Shown: positions 34,068-43,317 of the stretch, in pieces | Numbering within the stretch: position 1 is the stretch's first letter | Layout: every line of letters starts with the position of its first letter | The notes under the pieces: model-generated | What the model saw: the letters and a program-made list of their open reading frames with translations, nothing else | Told to the model about the DNA's origin: nothing | Databases searched by the model: none | Program-made: the position numbers and the translations under genes | Source of the DNA: GAS188 sp035949255 | GTDB taxonomy: Bacteria; Pseudomonadota; Alphaproteobacteria; Rhizobiales; Beijerinckiaceae | Assembly: GCA_035949255.1 (NCBI GenBank) | Contig: DASZIL010000208.1 | Location: 28,051 to 92,050, forward strand | DNA length: 64,000 nucleotides | Direction: 5' to 3'

Positions 34068-35330
34068 CTATCCGTCGGTGTCTCTCGGCTTGTAGAAGAT
34101 ATGGTGGCCGATGATGCTGGTGCGCTGCAAATACCGCGCCCAGCCCGGACGAACATAATTCGCGTGGTAGTTCAGGGAATCGCCGACATTGGCGAGGTAG
34201 GTGTCGCCCTTGAGCACATTCATTGCGACCTTCGTGGCGCGTGCCCAGGCATCGGGCTCGGTGACGCGCAGCGATTTGCCTTCACAGGCGAAGGTGAATT
34301 GGCACCCGAGGTAGCGGTCGCGATTCTGATAGACGACGCCGCAGATCGATGTTGGATAAAGCCCGCTCTTGACCCGATTCAGCACGACCTGCGCGACGGC
34401 GGCCTGACCCGCCTCCGGCTCGCTTCGCGCTTCGAAATACACGGCTTCCGCGAGGCAACGCTCCTCGCGGCCCATGTGATCGGGGGCGACGAGCTCGGCG
34501 TACTTCGGCTTTTCGCCCTCTTCCTTGCGCGCCGTTGTGATCCCCTTGTCCTTGGCGAGCTCGCGCGAGTTGAGCGAGGCGAGCTCGGGGAAGGAGACCG
34601 GCACGGCGGCGATCTCGATCGGCGTCGAATCGGGGGGAGCGGGAGTGGTGGACGAAAGCCGCACGGCGCGAGGTACCGACGGGGTTGCGCCATCGGGGTT
34701 GCTTGCGGTCAATTTGGCGCGTGTCGTCGCCGAAACGATGTCGGCCGCCGAGGTGAAGGCACCGCGCGGCGCGCGTGCCGTGGCGCCGTCCTCGACGGAC
34801 CAGCCGACGAAGCTCTTCGAGCCGACGAGCTCATTGGTCCAAGGGTCGCCGGGCTCGAAGGAAGGCCGATCATCGGCGAGAGAGAGATCAAGCTTGCCGA
34901 AAGTCGCTGCGGCGAGCTCCCGCTCGCGGCCGGAGCCTTGCCAACGCCCTGTCCTGAGCTGGATCAGGGGATCTCCCTTCATCGCCCGTTCGACCGTCGG
35001 AAAACCCCGCACATCACGCTTGAGCTCCATGCGTGGCGCATCGCCCCGCGGGGCATCGTTCAGTGCCGTATCCGACGGCGGCGTGAGCCAGGGCGCACGC
35101 AAGCGGTTCATGGCGATCTCGGGTGCAATCAACAAGGCGAGATCGGCAGTGCCGGGCCCGGCCACGAAATAGGAGGGCCGCGGATGGTCGGCCTCGCGGA
35201 CGGCGCGGCTCCCGCCCGCGCTCGCCTCGATGTCGGCCGAGGCGGTGAAGGACATCAAGAGCCCGCTCGCGAGGCACCACGGCGCGATCGTCGCGCCGGC
35301 CCACCGCAAGCCCGAGAACTCACCACGCAT
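34068..35330 (-). CDS. Cell wall hydrolase, SleB family
   Basis: The 420-residue protein begins with a signal peptide (MRGEFSGLRWAGATIAPWCL, then ASGLLMSFTASA), has a long variable region (residues about 40-300) and a C-terminal Hydrolase_2/SleB domain: EERCLAEAVYFEARSEPEAG, AVAQVVLNRVKSGLYPTSIC, GVVYQNRDRYLGCQFTFAC, and DSLNYHANYVRPGW. Such enzymes cut peptidoglycan in the periplasm. The start at 35330 with GAGG upstream fits a signal peptide; the frame remains open to 35429. It is divergent from the LLM oxidoreductase gene. Confidence 0.9.
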   Translation of the reverse strand: MRGEFSGLRWAGATIAPWCLASGLLMSFTASADIEASAGGSRAVREADHPRPSYFVAGPGTADLALLIAPEIAMNRLRAPWLTPPSDTALNDAPRGDAPRMELKRDVRGFPTVERAMKGDPLIQLRTGRWQGSGRERELAAATFGKLDLSLADDRPSFEPGDPWTNELVGSKSFVGWSVEDGATARAPRGAFTSAADIVSATTRAKLTASNPDGATPSVPRAVRLSSTTPAPPDSTPIEIAAVPVSFPELASLNSRELAKDKGITTARKEEGEKPKYAELVAPDHMGREERCLAEAVYFEARSEPEAGQAAVAQVVLNRVKSGLYPTSICGVVYQNRDRYLGCQFTFACEGKSLRVTEPDAWARATKVAMNVLKGDTYLANVGDSLNYHANYVRPGWARYLQRTSIIGHHIFYKPRDTDG

Positions 35331-35646
35331 ACGACCGGGCCTCACGCTCTCCGACGAAAGCTTAAGGACGATCGCGACAATCGCCCAAGCGCCACCCCAC
35401 CGCGCCGATGGGTGGTGGAGTCGCAACAATATGAGAGAGACAGCGTTGATTCGCAGTTAACGGGGCGCGGATGCGCGATTTTGCGCGCGGTTCGGTCGAC
35501 GCGGGCGGATCTCGCGAGGGAAAACAGTGTTTCAGGTCAGGGACATCGCCGGACATCCGCTCCCCCGAGACGAGACAAGCTCAGCGCGGCCGGAAAGCAT
35601 TCCCAGCCATTGCGGATGGCCGCGATCCACGCCATCTCCGTGCGGA
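35331..35646. other. 316-base divergent intergenic region
   Basis: The interval must contain promoters for the SleB-type hydrolase (minus) and the LLM oxidoreductase (plus). Both genes have in-frame extensions into it but these lack family similarity. No palindrome or clear promoter pair stands out. Confidence 0.4.
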
Positions 35647-36717
35647 ATGAAAGGTTCAGCGCTTCGCCTCAGCGTCCTCGACCAGGCGCCGATCTCACAA
35701 GGGTCGAGCGGGGGCGACGCCTTGCGCAACTCGCTCGACCTCGCAAGGCTCACCGACAGGCTCGGCTTTTGCCGCTATTGGGTCGCCGAGCATCATGCGA
35801 CGCCGATGCTCGCCTGCGCGAGCCCGGAGGTTCTCATCGGCCCGATCGCGGAAGCGACCGAAAGGATGCGCGTCGGCAGTGGCGGGGTGATGCTTCCCCA
35901 TTACAGCCCGCTGAAGGTCGCCGAGAGCTTCAGCATGCTCGCCGGCATGCATCCCGGACGGATCGATCTCGGCCTCGGCAGGGCGCCGGGCAGCGATCAG
36001 CGCACCGCTTACGCCTTGCAGCGCGATCGACGCACGCTCGCCCCCGATGATTTTCCCCAGCAGCTCGCCGAGCTCATGGGGTATTTCGAGGAGACGTTGC
36101 CGACGGACCATCCTTTCGCCGCGCTTGCCGCAACGCTTCCCGGCAGGCCGGAGGTGCCGCAGATGTGGCTCCTGGGCTCATCCCCGCAAAGCAGCATCTG
36201 GGCCGCCGATCAGGGCCTGCCTTATATGTTCGCGGACTTCATCAGCCCGCGCGGCGCGGGCATCATGGCTGGGTACCGCTCGCAGTTTCAGCCATCGGCG
36301 CGCTGCCCTGAGCCGCGTTCGGCGATCGCCGTATCCGCGATCTGCGCCCCTTCGGATGAAGAGGCCTGGCGCTTGTCGGCAAGCTGGCGTTTGGCGTCGC
36401 TCGCGCTCCGCTCAGGGGCACCGATCGCCGTGCCCCCTGTCGAGGAGGCGCTCGTCTCGCTCGAGGAGCGGGCGGGCTCCAAGGATGCCTCTCCGGCGGG
36501 CCGGCGCCTCGTCTTCGGCTCGCCCGAAACCGTGCGCGAGGGCATCGAAGCGGTGGCGCGCGAGTATGGCGCGAGCGAAGTCATGATCGTGACGATCGTG
36601 CATGAGCACCGCGCGAGACGAAGGTCCTATGAGCTGATCGCCGGGGCCTTCGGACTTGCCGATGCGGCGCCGGAACCTGGCGCGGACCGCGAGCCGCACG
36701 AAATGCAGCGGCTCTAA
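35647..36717 (+). CDS. LLM class flavin-dependent oxidoreductase
   Basis: The 356-residue luciferase-like monooxygenase has the group signature LRLSVLDQAPISQGSSGGDA, YWVAEHHATPMLACASPEVL, GSGGVMLPHYSPLKVAESF, GRIDLGLGRAPGSD and a C-terminal FGSPETVREGIEAVAREYG. These TIM-barrel enzymes use FMNH2 supplied by a partner reductase. The substrate is not predictable. An ATG at 35647 begins the conserved part; the extension to 35527 is compositionally unlike it. Confidence 0.91.
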   Translation: MKGSALRLSVLDQAPISQGSSGGDALRNSLDLARLTDRLGFCRYWVAEHHATPMLACASPEVLIGPIAEATERMRVGSGGVMLPHYSPLKVAESFSMLAGMHPGRIDLGLGRAPGSDQRTAYALQRDRRTLAPDDFPQQLAELMGYFEETLPTDHPFAALAATLPGRPEVPQMWLLGSSPQSSIWAADQGLPYMFADFISPRGAGIMAGYRSQFQPSARCPEPRSAIAVSAICAPSDEEAWRLSASWRLASLALRSGAPIAVPPVEEALVSLEERAGSKDASPAGRRLVFGSPETVREGIEAVAREYGASEVMIVTIVHEHRARRRSYELIAGAFGLADAAPEPGADREPHEMQRL

Positions 36718-36728
36718 AACTTCAGCAC

Positions 36729-37217
36729 TCAGCCTCCACCATACAGATTGCGCACCTGGCGCGTGATCGAGACACCTTCATCACGAAAGCGCCGGATCAA
36801 GGCGCGCGCATTGTCGGTGCAGCGCGCGTAGGTGGAGGCGAGGCCCCGATAGCCGCGGTTATAGGCGCCGGCGAATTCCTCGCGCCGTGGTGAGGCGTTG
36901 GCCTCCGCGTCGATGAGCGCCTGCATTTGCGCCCTGAAGGGGTCCTTCCTCGTCGTGTCGCAAATCGAGGTGAGATAGGACAAGGCGCCGAGAATCTCCG
37001 ATAAGCGCAAGAGCTGGCCGTCATAAGGTTGGGGTGGCGCTTGCGGGGGCGGCGGTGGTGGGGGAGGGGCCGGAGCGGCCAGAGCGGGCACGCCTCCCGC
37101 AGGCAGAAGCACCGCCGGCATTGAAAGGGCCGCGAGCAGGACGGCCGTGACGAGGCGTCCGCGACGTGCCGCGGGTCGTAAAGCCTCTCGGTCCGCACGG
37201 GACATACGCGTGTTCAT
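36729..37217 (-). CDS. TIGR02301 family protein (secreted)
   Basis: The 162-residue protein has a basic start, a signal peptide or TM segment (LVTAVLLAALSMPAVLLPAG), a proline run (residues about 50-60), and the TIGR02301 domain: LLRLSEILGALSYLTSIC, DPFRAQMQALIDAE, GAYNRGYRGLASTYARC. It is a periplasmic protein of unknown function restricted to Hyphomicrobiales as far as I recall. It overlaps the NUDIX gene by 4 bases, which couples their translation. Confidence 0.88.
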   Translation of the reverse strand: MNTRMSRADREALRPAARRGRLVTAVLLAALSMPAVLLPAGGVPALAAPAPPPPPPPPQAPPQPYDGQLLRLSEILGALSYLTSICDTTRKDPFRAQMQALIDAEANASPRREEFAGAYNRGYRGLASTYARCTDNARALIRRFRDEGVSITRQVRNLYGGG

Positions 37218-37675
37218 GCGCCGGAACGGCCCGCCGAGACGTTGGCTTCCAGCACCTGAAAGGCGCGCGCGGCGATGCGCGAAAGGCCAAGCGTCGTGGG
37301 CAGTTCGTCGATCTCATCCGGCCTTGCCCAGATCACCCGGCCGGCTTCGGAGCTCGGCGTGCCTTGGCCGCTCACCCAGCTCGCCACGAACGAGGCAATG
37401 ACGAAGTGACGCGCCACCTGCCCGTCTTCGTCGCGGTCGATCACCTGGACATGATCGTTGAAGCCGACGATCGAGGCGGTGACGCCGACCTCCTCCTCGA
37501 GCTCGCGCAAGGCGGCTTGTTCGAGCGTTTCTCCGGCTTCGACGAGGCCGCCGGGCAGCGAGAACAAGCCTTGAGCCGGCGGCTTGGTGCGGGTCGCGAG
37601 CAGGATGCGCCCTTCGCGGATCACGGCGAGCGATGCCGCGAGCAAAGGGTGCTCCGGATAGGCGCGGCTCGTCAC
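37214..37675 (-). CDS. NUDIX hydrolase
   Basis: This 153-residue protein has the Nudix box from residue 40 onward (GGLVEAGETLEQAALRELEE, then EVGV), the full GX5EX7REUXEEXGU pattern. The leading AYPEHPLLAASLAVIREGRI and DEDGQVARHFVIASFVASWV resemble ADP-ribose pyrophosphatase or mutT-like enzymes; the substrate is unassigned. It is the upstream partner of the TIGR02301 gene. Confidence 0.92.
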   Translation of the reverse strand: MTSRAYPEHPLLAASLAVIREGRILLATRTKPPAQGLFSLPGGLVEAGETLEQAALRELEEEVGVTASIVGFNDHVQVIDRDEDGQVARHFVIASFVASWVSGQGTPSSEAGRVIWARPDEIDELPTTLGLSRIAARAFQVLEANVSAGRSGA

Positions 37676-37747
37676 GTCATTGGCTCCGTCGCGGCGAGCT
37701 CAGCGCCATTGAGCATCGCGAGCGCGGGCGATTTTCGTGGGCCAAGG

Positions 37748-38497
37748 TCAGACATGTTGGCCCCCATTGATGTGCAGCTCGGCGCCATTCACATAGGAAC
37801 TCGCATCGGAGCACAGGAAATAGATCGCCTTTGCGACCTCGTCGGGTTGGCCCAGTCGATGCAAGGGGATTTGCTCGACGAGCTTCTCGGTTCCCGGCGA
37901 AAGGATCGAGGTCTCGATCTCGCCGGGCGAGATGGAGTTTACCCGCACCCCGAGAGGGCCGAAATCCGTCGCCATCTCACGCGTGAGCGCGGCGAGCGCG
38001 GCCTTGGATGTGGCATAGGCCGAGCCCGCGAAAGGATGCACGCGCGAGCCGGCGATCGAGGACACATTCACGATCGATCCCTTGGCCGCCTCGAGCTCGC
38101 GCATCAAGCCGCGCGCGAGCAACATCGGCGCGAAGAAATTGACCTGGAAGACGGCTTGCCAATCCTTAAGGCTCGTGTCGAGCATTCCTAAGCGTGCGCC
38201 GCCCGGCTTCTTCGGTGAGATCGCCGCGTTGTTGACAAGAGCGTCGAGCTTACCCATCGGCAGGCGCGTGCGGATCTCCTCGATCATCGCGCGCGTGTTG
38301 GCGGCGTCGCCAAGATCGATCTGGACATGATCCTCGGGCCCCATCTCCCAAGGGCAATCCTCGCCCGGAAACGGATGGCGCGAGCAGGTGATGACCCGCC
38401 ATCCCGCGGCCGAGAAACGTTTCACCGTCGCATGGCCGATGCCGCGCGAAGCCCCGGTGAGCAAAAGAACCCTGCGGTCATTCTCCCGTGTCGCCAT
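37748..38497 (-). CDS. SDR family NAD(P)-dependent oxidoreductase
   Basis: The 249-residue classical short-chain dehydrogenase has the cofactor motif TGASRGIGHA near residue 15, the NNAAIS segment near 88, the catalytic Ser and Tyr/Lys (VSSIAGSRVH; YATSKAAL), and the SPGEIETSI loop. The C-terminal VNGAELHINGGQHV is typical of FabG-like SDRs. The substrate is unknown. Same strand as pdxH, 60 bases apart. Confidence 0.93.
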   Translation of the reverse strand: MATRENDRRVLLLTGASRGIGHATVKRFSAAGWRVITCSRHPFPGEDCPWEMGPEDHVQIDLGDAANTRAMIEEIRTRLPMGKLDALVNNAAISPKKPGGARLGMLDTSLKDWQAVFQVNFFAPMLLARGLMRELEAAKGSIVNVSSIAGSRVHPFAGSAYATSKAALAALTREMATDFGPLGVRVNSISPGEIETSILSPGTEKLVEQIPLHRLGQPDEVAKAIYFLCSDASSYVNGAELHINGGQHV

Positions 38498-38557
38498 TTG
38501 CTGTCGCGCTTTCGTGCTTCGCCCTTTTCCCGCCCGAAGCTTACACGAAATCGGGCC

Positions 38558-39163
38558 TCACGGATAAAGCCGCTGACGTTTCCAAGGCTCGCCGGGGGCG
38601 CCACGCGCAAATTGCACGCGATCATGCAGGCGAAAGGCACCGTCTTGCCAGAACTCGATCGCGACCGGCACGATGCGATACCCCGACCAATGCGCCGGCC
38701 GTGGCACCTTGCCCTCCGGATAGCGCGCCGCAATCTCCTTCACCCGCGCTTCGAGCGTCGCGCGATCGGCGAGCGGCCGCGATTGATCGGACGCGCAAGC
38801 GCCAAGCCGCGACTGCAAATGCCGGGAATTGAAATAGGCGTCGGCCTCCTCCTCGCTCACGCGAGTGACGGGGCCGCGCACGCGCACTTGGCGTCGCAGG
38901 CTCTTCCAATGGAAGACGGCAGCGGCCTTGGGTTGCCCCGCCAATTCATGGCCCTTGGCGCTTTCGAAATTGGTATAGAAGACGAAGCCGCGCTCGTCAT
39001 GGCCCTTGAGCAGGATCATGCGCACATCGGGAAGGCCGTTCTCGTCCACGCTCGCGAGCGCCATCGCGGTCGGATCGTTGGGCTCGCTGGCCTCGGCCTC
39101 CTCCAGCCATTCGGCGAAGAGCGCGAAGGGGTCGTCGCGCAAGGTGAAGTCTTTGCTCGTCAT
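38558..39163 (-). CDS. pdxH: Pyridoxamine 5'-phosphate oxidase
   Basis: The 201-residue FMN enzyme oxidises pyridoxamine or pyridoxine phosphate to PLP. Family signatures are DPFALFAEWLEEA, DVRMILLKGHDERGFVFYTN, KAAAVFHWKSLRRQVRVRG and the C-terminal FWQDGAFRLHDRVQF with RQRLYP. Length is typical. GAGAGG lies upstream of the ATG. Confidence 0.96.
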   Translation of the reverse strand: MTSKDFTLRDDPFALFAEWLEEAEASEPNDPTAMALASVDENGLPDVRMILLKGHDERGFVFYTNFESAKGHELAGQPKAAAVFHWKSLRRQVRVRGPVTRVSEEEADAYFNSRHLQSRLGACASDQSRPLADRATLEARVKEIAARYPEGKVPRPAHWSGYRIVPVAIEFWQDGAFRLHDRVQFARGAPGEPWKRQRLYP

Positions 39164-39247
39164 CGGGACCTCTCGACAGCATTCTCCGTAAGAGCCGGCA
39201 TCATACGCACATTGTTCGCAAAGGTCTGATTGCCGGAAAGGGCAGCC

Positions 39248-40546
39248 TCAGCCGCGCAGCGCCGCCTCGAGCGCGCGGGCGATAGCGAAAAGCTTTCGAT
39301 CCTCGCCGCCGCGCCCGACAAGCTGGAGACCCGCTGGCAATCCGCCGGTCGGCATCGGCAGCGAGATGGCGCATAAGTCGAAGAAGTTCGCGAACGCCGT
39401 GTTGCGCAAACCGCGCGCGTTATGCATGAAGAACGCCTCGTCACTGGCGTTCGCCTCGGCGATTGTCGGCGCGACATTGGGCGTGGTCGGCAAGATCAAG
39501 GCGTCGACCGCTTGGATCTCCTCATCGAGAGCGGCGATCAAACGCAGGCGCTCTCTTGCAAGATGCACATAATCGCTCGCCGACATGGTGCGGGCGGCGG
39601 CGATCCGTTGCCACACCCGCTGATCGAAATCGCTTTTTCTCGTGTCGAAATAAGCCCCGTGAATGGACAAGGCCTCGGCCGGCGAGAATCCGCCCTTGGC
39701 GTTTGCCGCCTGCATCTCATTGAGGCGCGAGGTCTTGAATTCGCTCAAGCGCGCACCCGCGTCGGCAAGCCGCTTTCGCGTGGCCTCGAAGGCTTTGCTT
39801 ACGGTGGCATCGAGATCATCGAGAAGCGAGCCTGCGAGGATGCCGAGCCGCAACCCGGCAGGCCCCATCGGCGCAGGCGCCGAGGCCTCATGGCCGGCCA
39901 TCACTTCATGGGTGAGGGCACAATCGGCGACCGATGTCGCCAAGGGGCCGATGGAATCGAGCGTATAGGAGAGGGGAAACGCGCCTTCCTTCGGCACGAG
40001 GCGCGCCGTCGGCTTGTAGCCGACGATACCGCAGAAGCTCGCGGGGATGCGGCAGGAGCCGCCGGTGTCGGTGCCGATGGCGATGTCGCACATGCCATCG
40101 GCGGTGGCGACCGCGGCGCCCGAGGAGGAGCCGCCCGGCACGCGCGAGCGATCGGCGCGATTGCCGGGCGTGCCGTGGTGGGGATTGATGCCCATCGCCG
40201 AGAAGGCGAACTCGGTCATGTTGGTCTTGGCGATGATGACGGCGCCCGCGGCGCGCAGCCGGCGCAGGATCGGCGCGTCCTGCGTCGCGGACGGGGAGCT
40301 TGCGTGAATCTTGGAGCCGGCGCGCGTAGGCTCACCTTTCACATCGAACAAATCCTTGATCGTGACAATGCGCCCCTCGAGCGCGCCGAGCTCGCGGCCG
40401 AATTTCTTGCGTTCATCGGCGGCGTCGGCCGCTGCGCGCGCTTCTTGCGCATAGACGGTCAGGCAGGCGCGCGCGCCCTCACCCTTCGGATCTGAGATGC
40501 GTGAGAGAGCAGCCTCGAGCCGCTCGCGGTGGAAGGATTTCGTCAT
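39248..40546 (-). CDS. Amidase (amidase-signature family)
   Basis: The 432-residue amidase-signature enzyme has the Ser-cisSer-Lys triad: Lys64 in VTIKDLFDVKG, the GGSSSG loop at 138-143, and nucleophile Ser164 in GTDTGGSCRIPAS. The GATOR-like MTEFAFSAMGINPHHGTPGN and C-terminal LPMPTGGLPAGLQLVG also fit. Substrate (aryl, acyl or carbamoyl amide) is unknown. Its ATG overlaps the sugar-kinase stop by 4 bases, so the two are translationally coupled. The open frame continues upstream to 40951 but that part is antisense-type noise within the kinase gene. Confidence 0.92.
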   Translation of the reverse strand: MTKSFHRERLEAALSRISDPKGEGARACLTVYAQEARAAADAADERKKFGRELGALEGRIVTIKDLFDVKGEPTRAGSKIHASSPSATQDAPILRRLRAAGAVIIAKTNMTEFAFSAMGINPHHGTPGNRADRSRVPGGSSSGAAVATADGMCDIAIGTDTGGSCRIPASFCGIVGYKPTARLVPKEGAFPLSYTLDSIGPLATSVADCALTHEVMAGHEASAPAPMGPAGLRLGILAGSLLDDLDATVSKAFEATRKRLADAGARLSEFKTSRLNEMQAANAKGGFSPAEALSIHGAYFDTRKSDFDQRVWQRIAAARTMSASDYVHLARERLRLIAALDEEIQAVDALILPTTPNVAPTIAEANASDEAFFMHNARGLRNTAFANFFDLCAISLPMPTGGLPAGLQLVGRGGEDRKLFAIARALEAALRG

Positions 40547-41496
40547 GCGACCTCGCTGTTCGGCGCTTTGTTGAAGGGTGGGACGTCTCGCAGCGCGGCC
40601 TCGACCTCCGCGCGTCTCGGAATGGGCGCGACGGCGCCGAAGCCTCGCGTGGAGAGCGCAGCGGCGACGGCGGCGTAGCGGCCGGCGATGAAGGGATCGC
40701 GGGTCGCGAGATATTCGGCGAGGAAGGCGCCATCGAAGCAATCGCCCGCGCCGGTCGCATCGATGGGCTCGACCGCGATCGATGCGACGCGCCGGCGTGC
40801 GTCCGGCGTCGCGATGAGCGCGCCCTCGCGGCCGAGCGTGAGAGCGACGATGCCGGCGCCGAGGCGTAGATAGAAATCGGCGATCGCATCGGGTTCGCAG
40901 AGGCCCGTGAGCTCGCGCGCATCCTCGAGTCCCGGGCGCGCGATGTCGCACGAAGCCATGGCCGCATGCATGATGGCGCGCGCTCTCGCGAGCGGCCAGA
41001 GCTTAAGCCGCAAATTGCTGTCGTAGGAGACAAGCGCGCCGGCCTTTCGCGCGGCCTCGATCGCGGCGAATACGGCGTCGCATGCCGATGTCGAGATCGC
41101 CTGACTGATCCCGGAGACGTGCAGCGCCTTGGCGTGCCGCAAGAGCTCGAAGGGAATGTCGCGCGGCGTGAGCCGGCTCGCCGCCGATCCGCCGCGCAGA
41201 TAGGAGAAACTGTGCCCGCTCTCCCCATGCGTGACGAAGTAGACGCCGGTCGCGGCGTCCGGGTCGGTGCGCACGAAGCGCGCATCGACGCCCTCGCGCG
41301 CCCAAAGCGCGCGAAAGGCACGGCCTGCCTCGTCATCGCCGAGCGCGGTCACATAGCCGACGGAGGCTCCCTGGCGGGCGGCGGCGATGGCGGCATTCGA
41401 GGTGTCGCCGCCAAAACCGAAAAGATAGCCGCCGTCGCCTCGCGTCGCGTTGTACTCGGCAAGCGGCTCGCCGATGCACAGGATGTCGACGGACAT
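40543..41496 (-). CDS. PfkB-family sugar kinase (2-keto-3-deoxygluconate kinase-like)
   Basis: The 317-residue ribokinase-like enzyme starts MSVDILCIGEPLAEYNATRG, has GFGGDTSNAAIAAARQGASV, and the catalytic/anion-hole motif ATGAGDCFDGAF at 247-258 with Asp252. The order of motifs and length resemble KDG kinases, but fructokinase- or ribokinase-like specificity cannot be excluded. Co-transcribed with the amidase downstream (4-base overlap) and possibly with bioY, 29 bases upstream. Confidence 0.9.
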   Translation of the reverse strand: MSVDILCIGEPLAEYNATRGDGGYLFGFGGDTSNAAIAAARQGASVGYVTALGDDEAGRAFRALWAREGVDARFVRTDPDAATGVYFVTHGESGHSFSYLRGGSAASRLTPRDIPFELLRHAKALHVSGISQAISTSACDAVFAAIEAARKAGALVSYDSNLRLKLWPLARARAIMHAAMASCDIARPGLEDARELTGLCEPDAIADFYLRLGAGIVALTLGREGALIATPDARRRVASIAVEPIDATGAGDCFDGAFLAEYLATRDPFIAGRYAAVAAALSTRGFGAVAPIPRRAEVEAALRDVPPFNKAPNSEVA

Positions 41497-41525
41497 CGGC
41501 GGCCGCGCTCCTTGCGATCCCGGCG

Positions 41526-42185
41526 CTAAAGCCCTTGCCGTGCGCCGAGGAGAGACCAGGTCGCGGGAAGGATCGCGGCCGCGAGCGCGGCTTTCACGAC
41601 ATTGCCGAGCAGGAAGGGCGCGACGCCCTTCGACCAGGCCGCGGCCATGCCGATGCCATGCCCGCTCGCCCCGACATTCGCCGCGAAGGCGAGCCAGAGG
41701 CAGCCGCAAATGAGGATCATCGCATTGGCGAGAAGGGCGCAAGGCAGCATCGTCGCGAAGCTGCGGTCGAGCTTCGCCTCGGCGACGAGCCCCATGAAGG
41801 CGGCCGCCGGAATGTAGCTGAGGAGAAATCCGCCCGTCGGACCGAGAAGGTAGAGGGGGCCGGCTGGCAGGGGAGGCGTGTTCGCGAAGACGGGCAATCC
41901 GCAAATGCCGGAAAGAAGGTAAGCGACCACCGTGAGCACCGAGAGCCGCGTCCCATAGGCGGCGCCGATGCACAGGACCGCAAGCGGTTGCAAGGTCATG
42001 GGGACAGGAAGGAGCGGAACGCTGACTTTCGACGACAGCGTGAGAAGCAAAGCGCCCGCAAGGCAGAGCGCGACCTCGCGCGCCCGGCGCGGACTCGCCG
42101 CGTCCTGCGCCCGATCCCCATTGGCCGCGGCCCGGCGGTGCCAAAACGCGCCCGCCAGCCTCTCCTCGATCCCCGTGCCACTCAT
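41526..42185 (-). CDS. bioY: Biotin transporter BioY
   Basis: The 219-residue membrane protein is the substrate-specific S component of a biotin ECF transporter. It has about six hydrophobic helices and the BioY signatures SVPLLPVPMTLQPLAVL, GLPVFANTPPLPAGPLYLLG and TGGFLLSYIPAAAFMG. No bioMN genes are visible, and some BioY proteins work alone. First gene of the bioY-kinase-amidase run. Confidence 0.92.
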   Translation of the reverse strand: MSGTGIEERLAGAFWHRRAAANGDRAQDAASPRRAREVALCLAGALLLTLSSKVSVPLLPVPMTLQPLAVLCIGAAYGTRLSVLTVVAYLLSGICGLPVFANTPPLPAGPLYLLGPTGGFLLSYIPAAAFMGLVAEAKLDRSFATMLPCALLANAMILICGCLWLAFAANVGASGHGIGMAAAWSKGVAPFLLGNVVKAALAAAILPATWSLLGARQGL

Positions 42186-42396
42186 TCCTCACGCTCCTCT
42201 AAAGCCAAGTCCCTTGCGGATTTGCCCGCCCCGTTTTCGACCTATATGAGCCTCACCGGCCCGCCTCAAGGGCGGTGGTGGAGAAATCCATGCCAATTCA
42301 GAATGCCTCCGCTGCGGCCACAAGGCTCTTTCGCCGTGGCTGGGAAGCCGGCCGGGGCCGCTTCCCTCATGTCCTCGTTTTCACGGGGGCTGCGCG

Positions 42397-43317
42397 ATGA
42401 GCGGCCCTTCCAAAATTGCCGTGGAAAAAGAGGCCGCACCCACCCCGCAGCTCACCGAGCTCTCCACGCGGTTGCGCCGCGTGATCGCCGATAACGGCGG
42501 GCCTTTCACCTTCACCGGCACTTGCAGCTACATCGTAGGGCGTGGCGAGGTGGCGATCGTCGATCCGGGTCCGGCCGGCAAGGAGGCTCATCTCGCCGCG
42601 CTGCTCGATGCGGTTCGCGGCGAGACGGTGAGCCATATCGTGGTGACGCACACCCATCGCGACCATTCACCCGCGGCACGTCGCTTGAAGGAGTTGACGG
42701 GCGCGCCGATCGTCGGTTGCGGCCCGCATCGGCCGGCGCGCCTCGACGCGGCGGAGAATAAGGACCGGCTCGATTCGGGAGGCGATCGGGAGCACGTGCC
42801 CGATCGTCTCATGCGCGAGGGCGACACGATCTCCGGGCCCGGCTGGACGCTTTCGGCGATCGCCACGCCCGGCCATACCGCCAATCATCTCGCCTTCACC
42901 CTCGAGGAGGAGAAGGCGCTTCTGTCGGGGGATCATGTGATGGCCTGGTCGACCACGGTCATCGCGCCCCCTGATGGCTCCATGGCCGATTACATGGCCT
43001 CGCTGCAGCATCTTTTGACCTTCGACCATGAGATCTATTGGCCGGGTCATGGAGGCCCGGTGCGGGAGCCGGCGCGCTACGTGCGAGGCCTTGCCGCCCA
43101 CCGCCGCCGCCGCGAGAGGATGATCCTCGAGGCGGTGAGAAACGGCGCGGAGGACATCGACGCGATCGTCGAGGCGGCCTATCCCGCGATCGCGCCGGCG
43201 CTCGCGGGAGCTGCGAGCCTGTCGACGCTCGCCCATCTCGAATGGCTGGTGGAGCGGGGCGAAGTCGTCTCGCAAACTGGGCGCGTTCGCTTCGATGCGC
43301 ACTACCGCCCGGCGTGA
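42397..43317 (+). CDS. MBL-fold metallo-hydrolase (LACTB2-like)
   Basis: The 306-residue protein has the metallo-beta-lactamase fold: CSYIVGRGEVAIVDPG, the zinc motif HTHRDH at 85-90, ATPGHTANHLAFTLEEEKAL, SGDHVMAWSTTVIAPPDGSM, and a C-terminal winged-helix region as in LACTB2. Probably a cytosolic hydrolase or nuclease-like enzyme; substrate unknown. Its 3' end overlaps the convergent DUF1499 gene by 16 bases. Confidence 0.91.
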   Translation: MSGPSKIAVEKEAAPTPQLTELSTRLRRVIADNGGPFTFTGTCSYIVGRGEVAIVDPGPAGKEAHLAALLDAVRGETVSHIVVTHTHRDHSPAARRLKELTGAPIVGCGPHRPARLDAAENKDRLDSGGDREHVPDRLMREGDTISGPGWTLSAIATPGHTANHLAFTLEEEKALLSGDHVMAWSTTVIAPPDGSMADYMASLQHLLTFDHEIYWPGHGGPVREPARYVRGLAAHRRRRERMILEAVRNGAEDIDAIVEAAYPAIAPALAGAASLSTLAHLEWLVERGEVVSQTGRVRFDAHYRPA

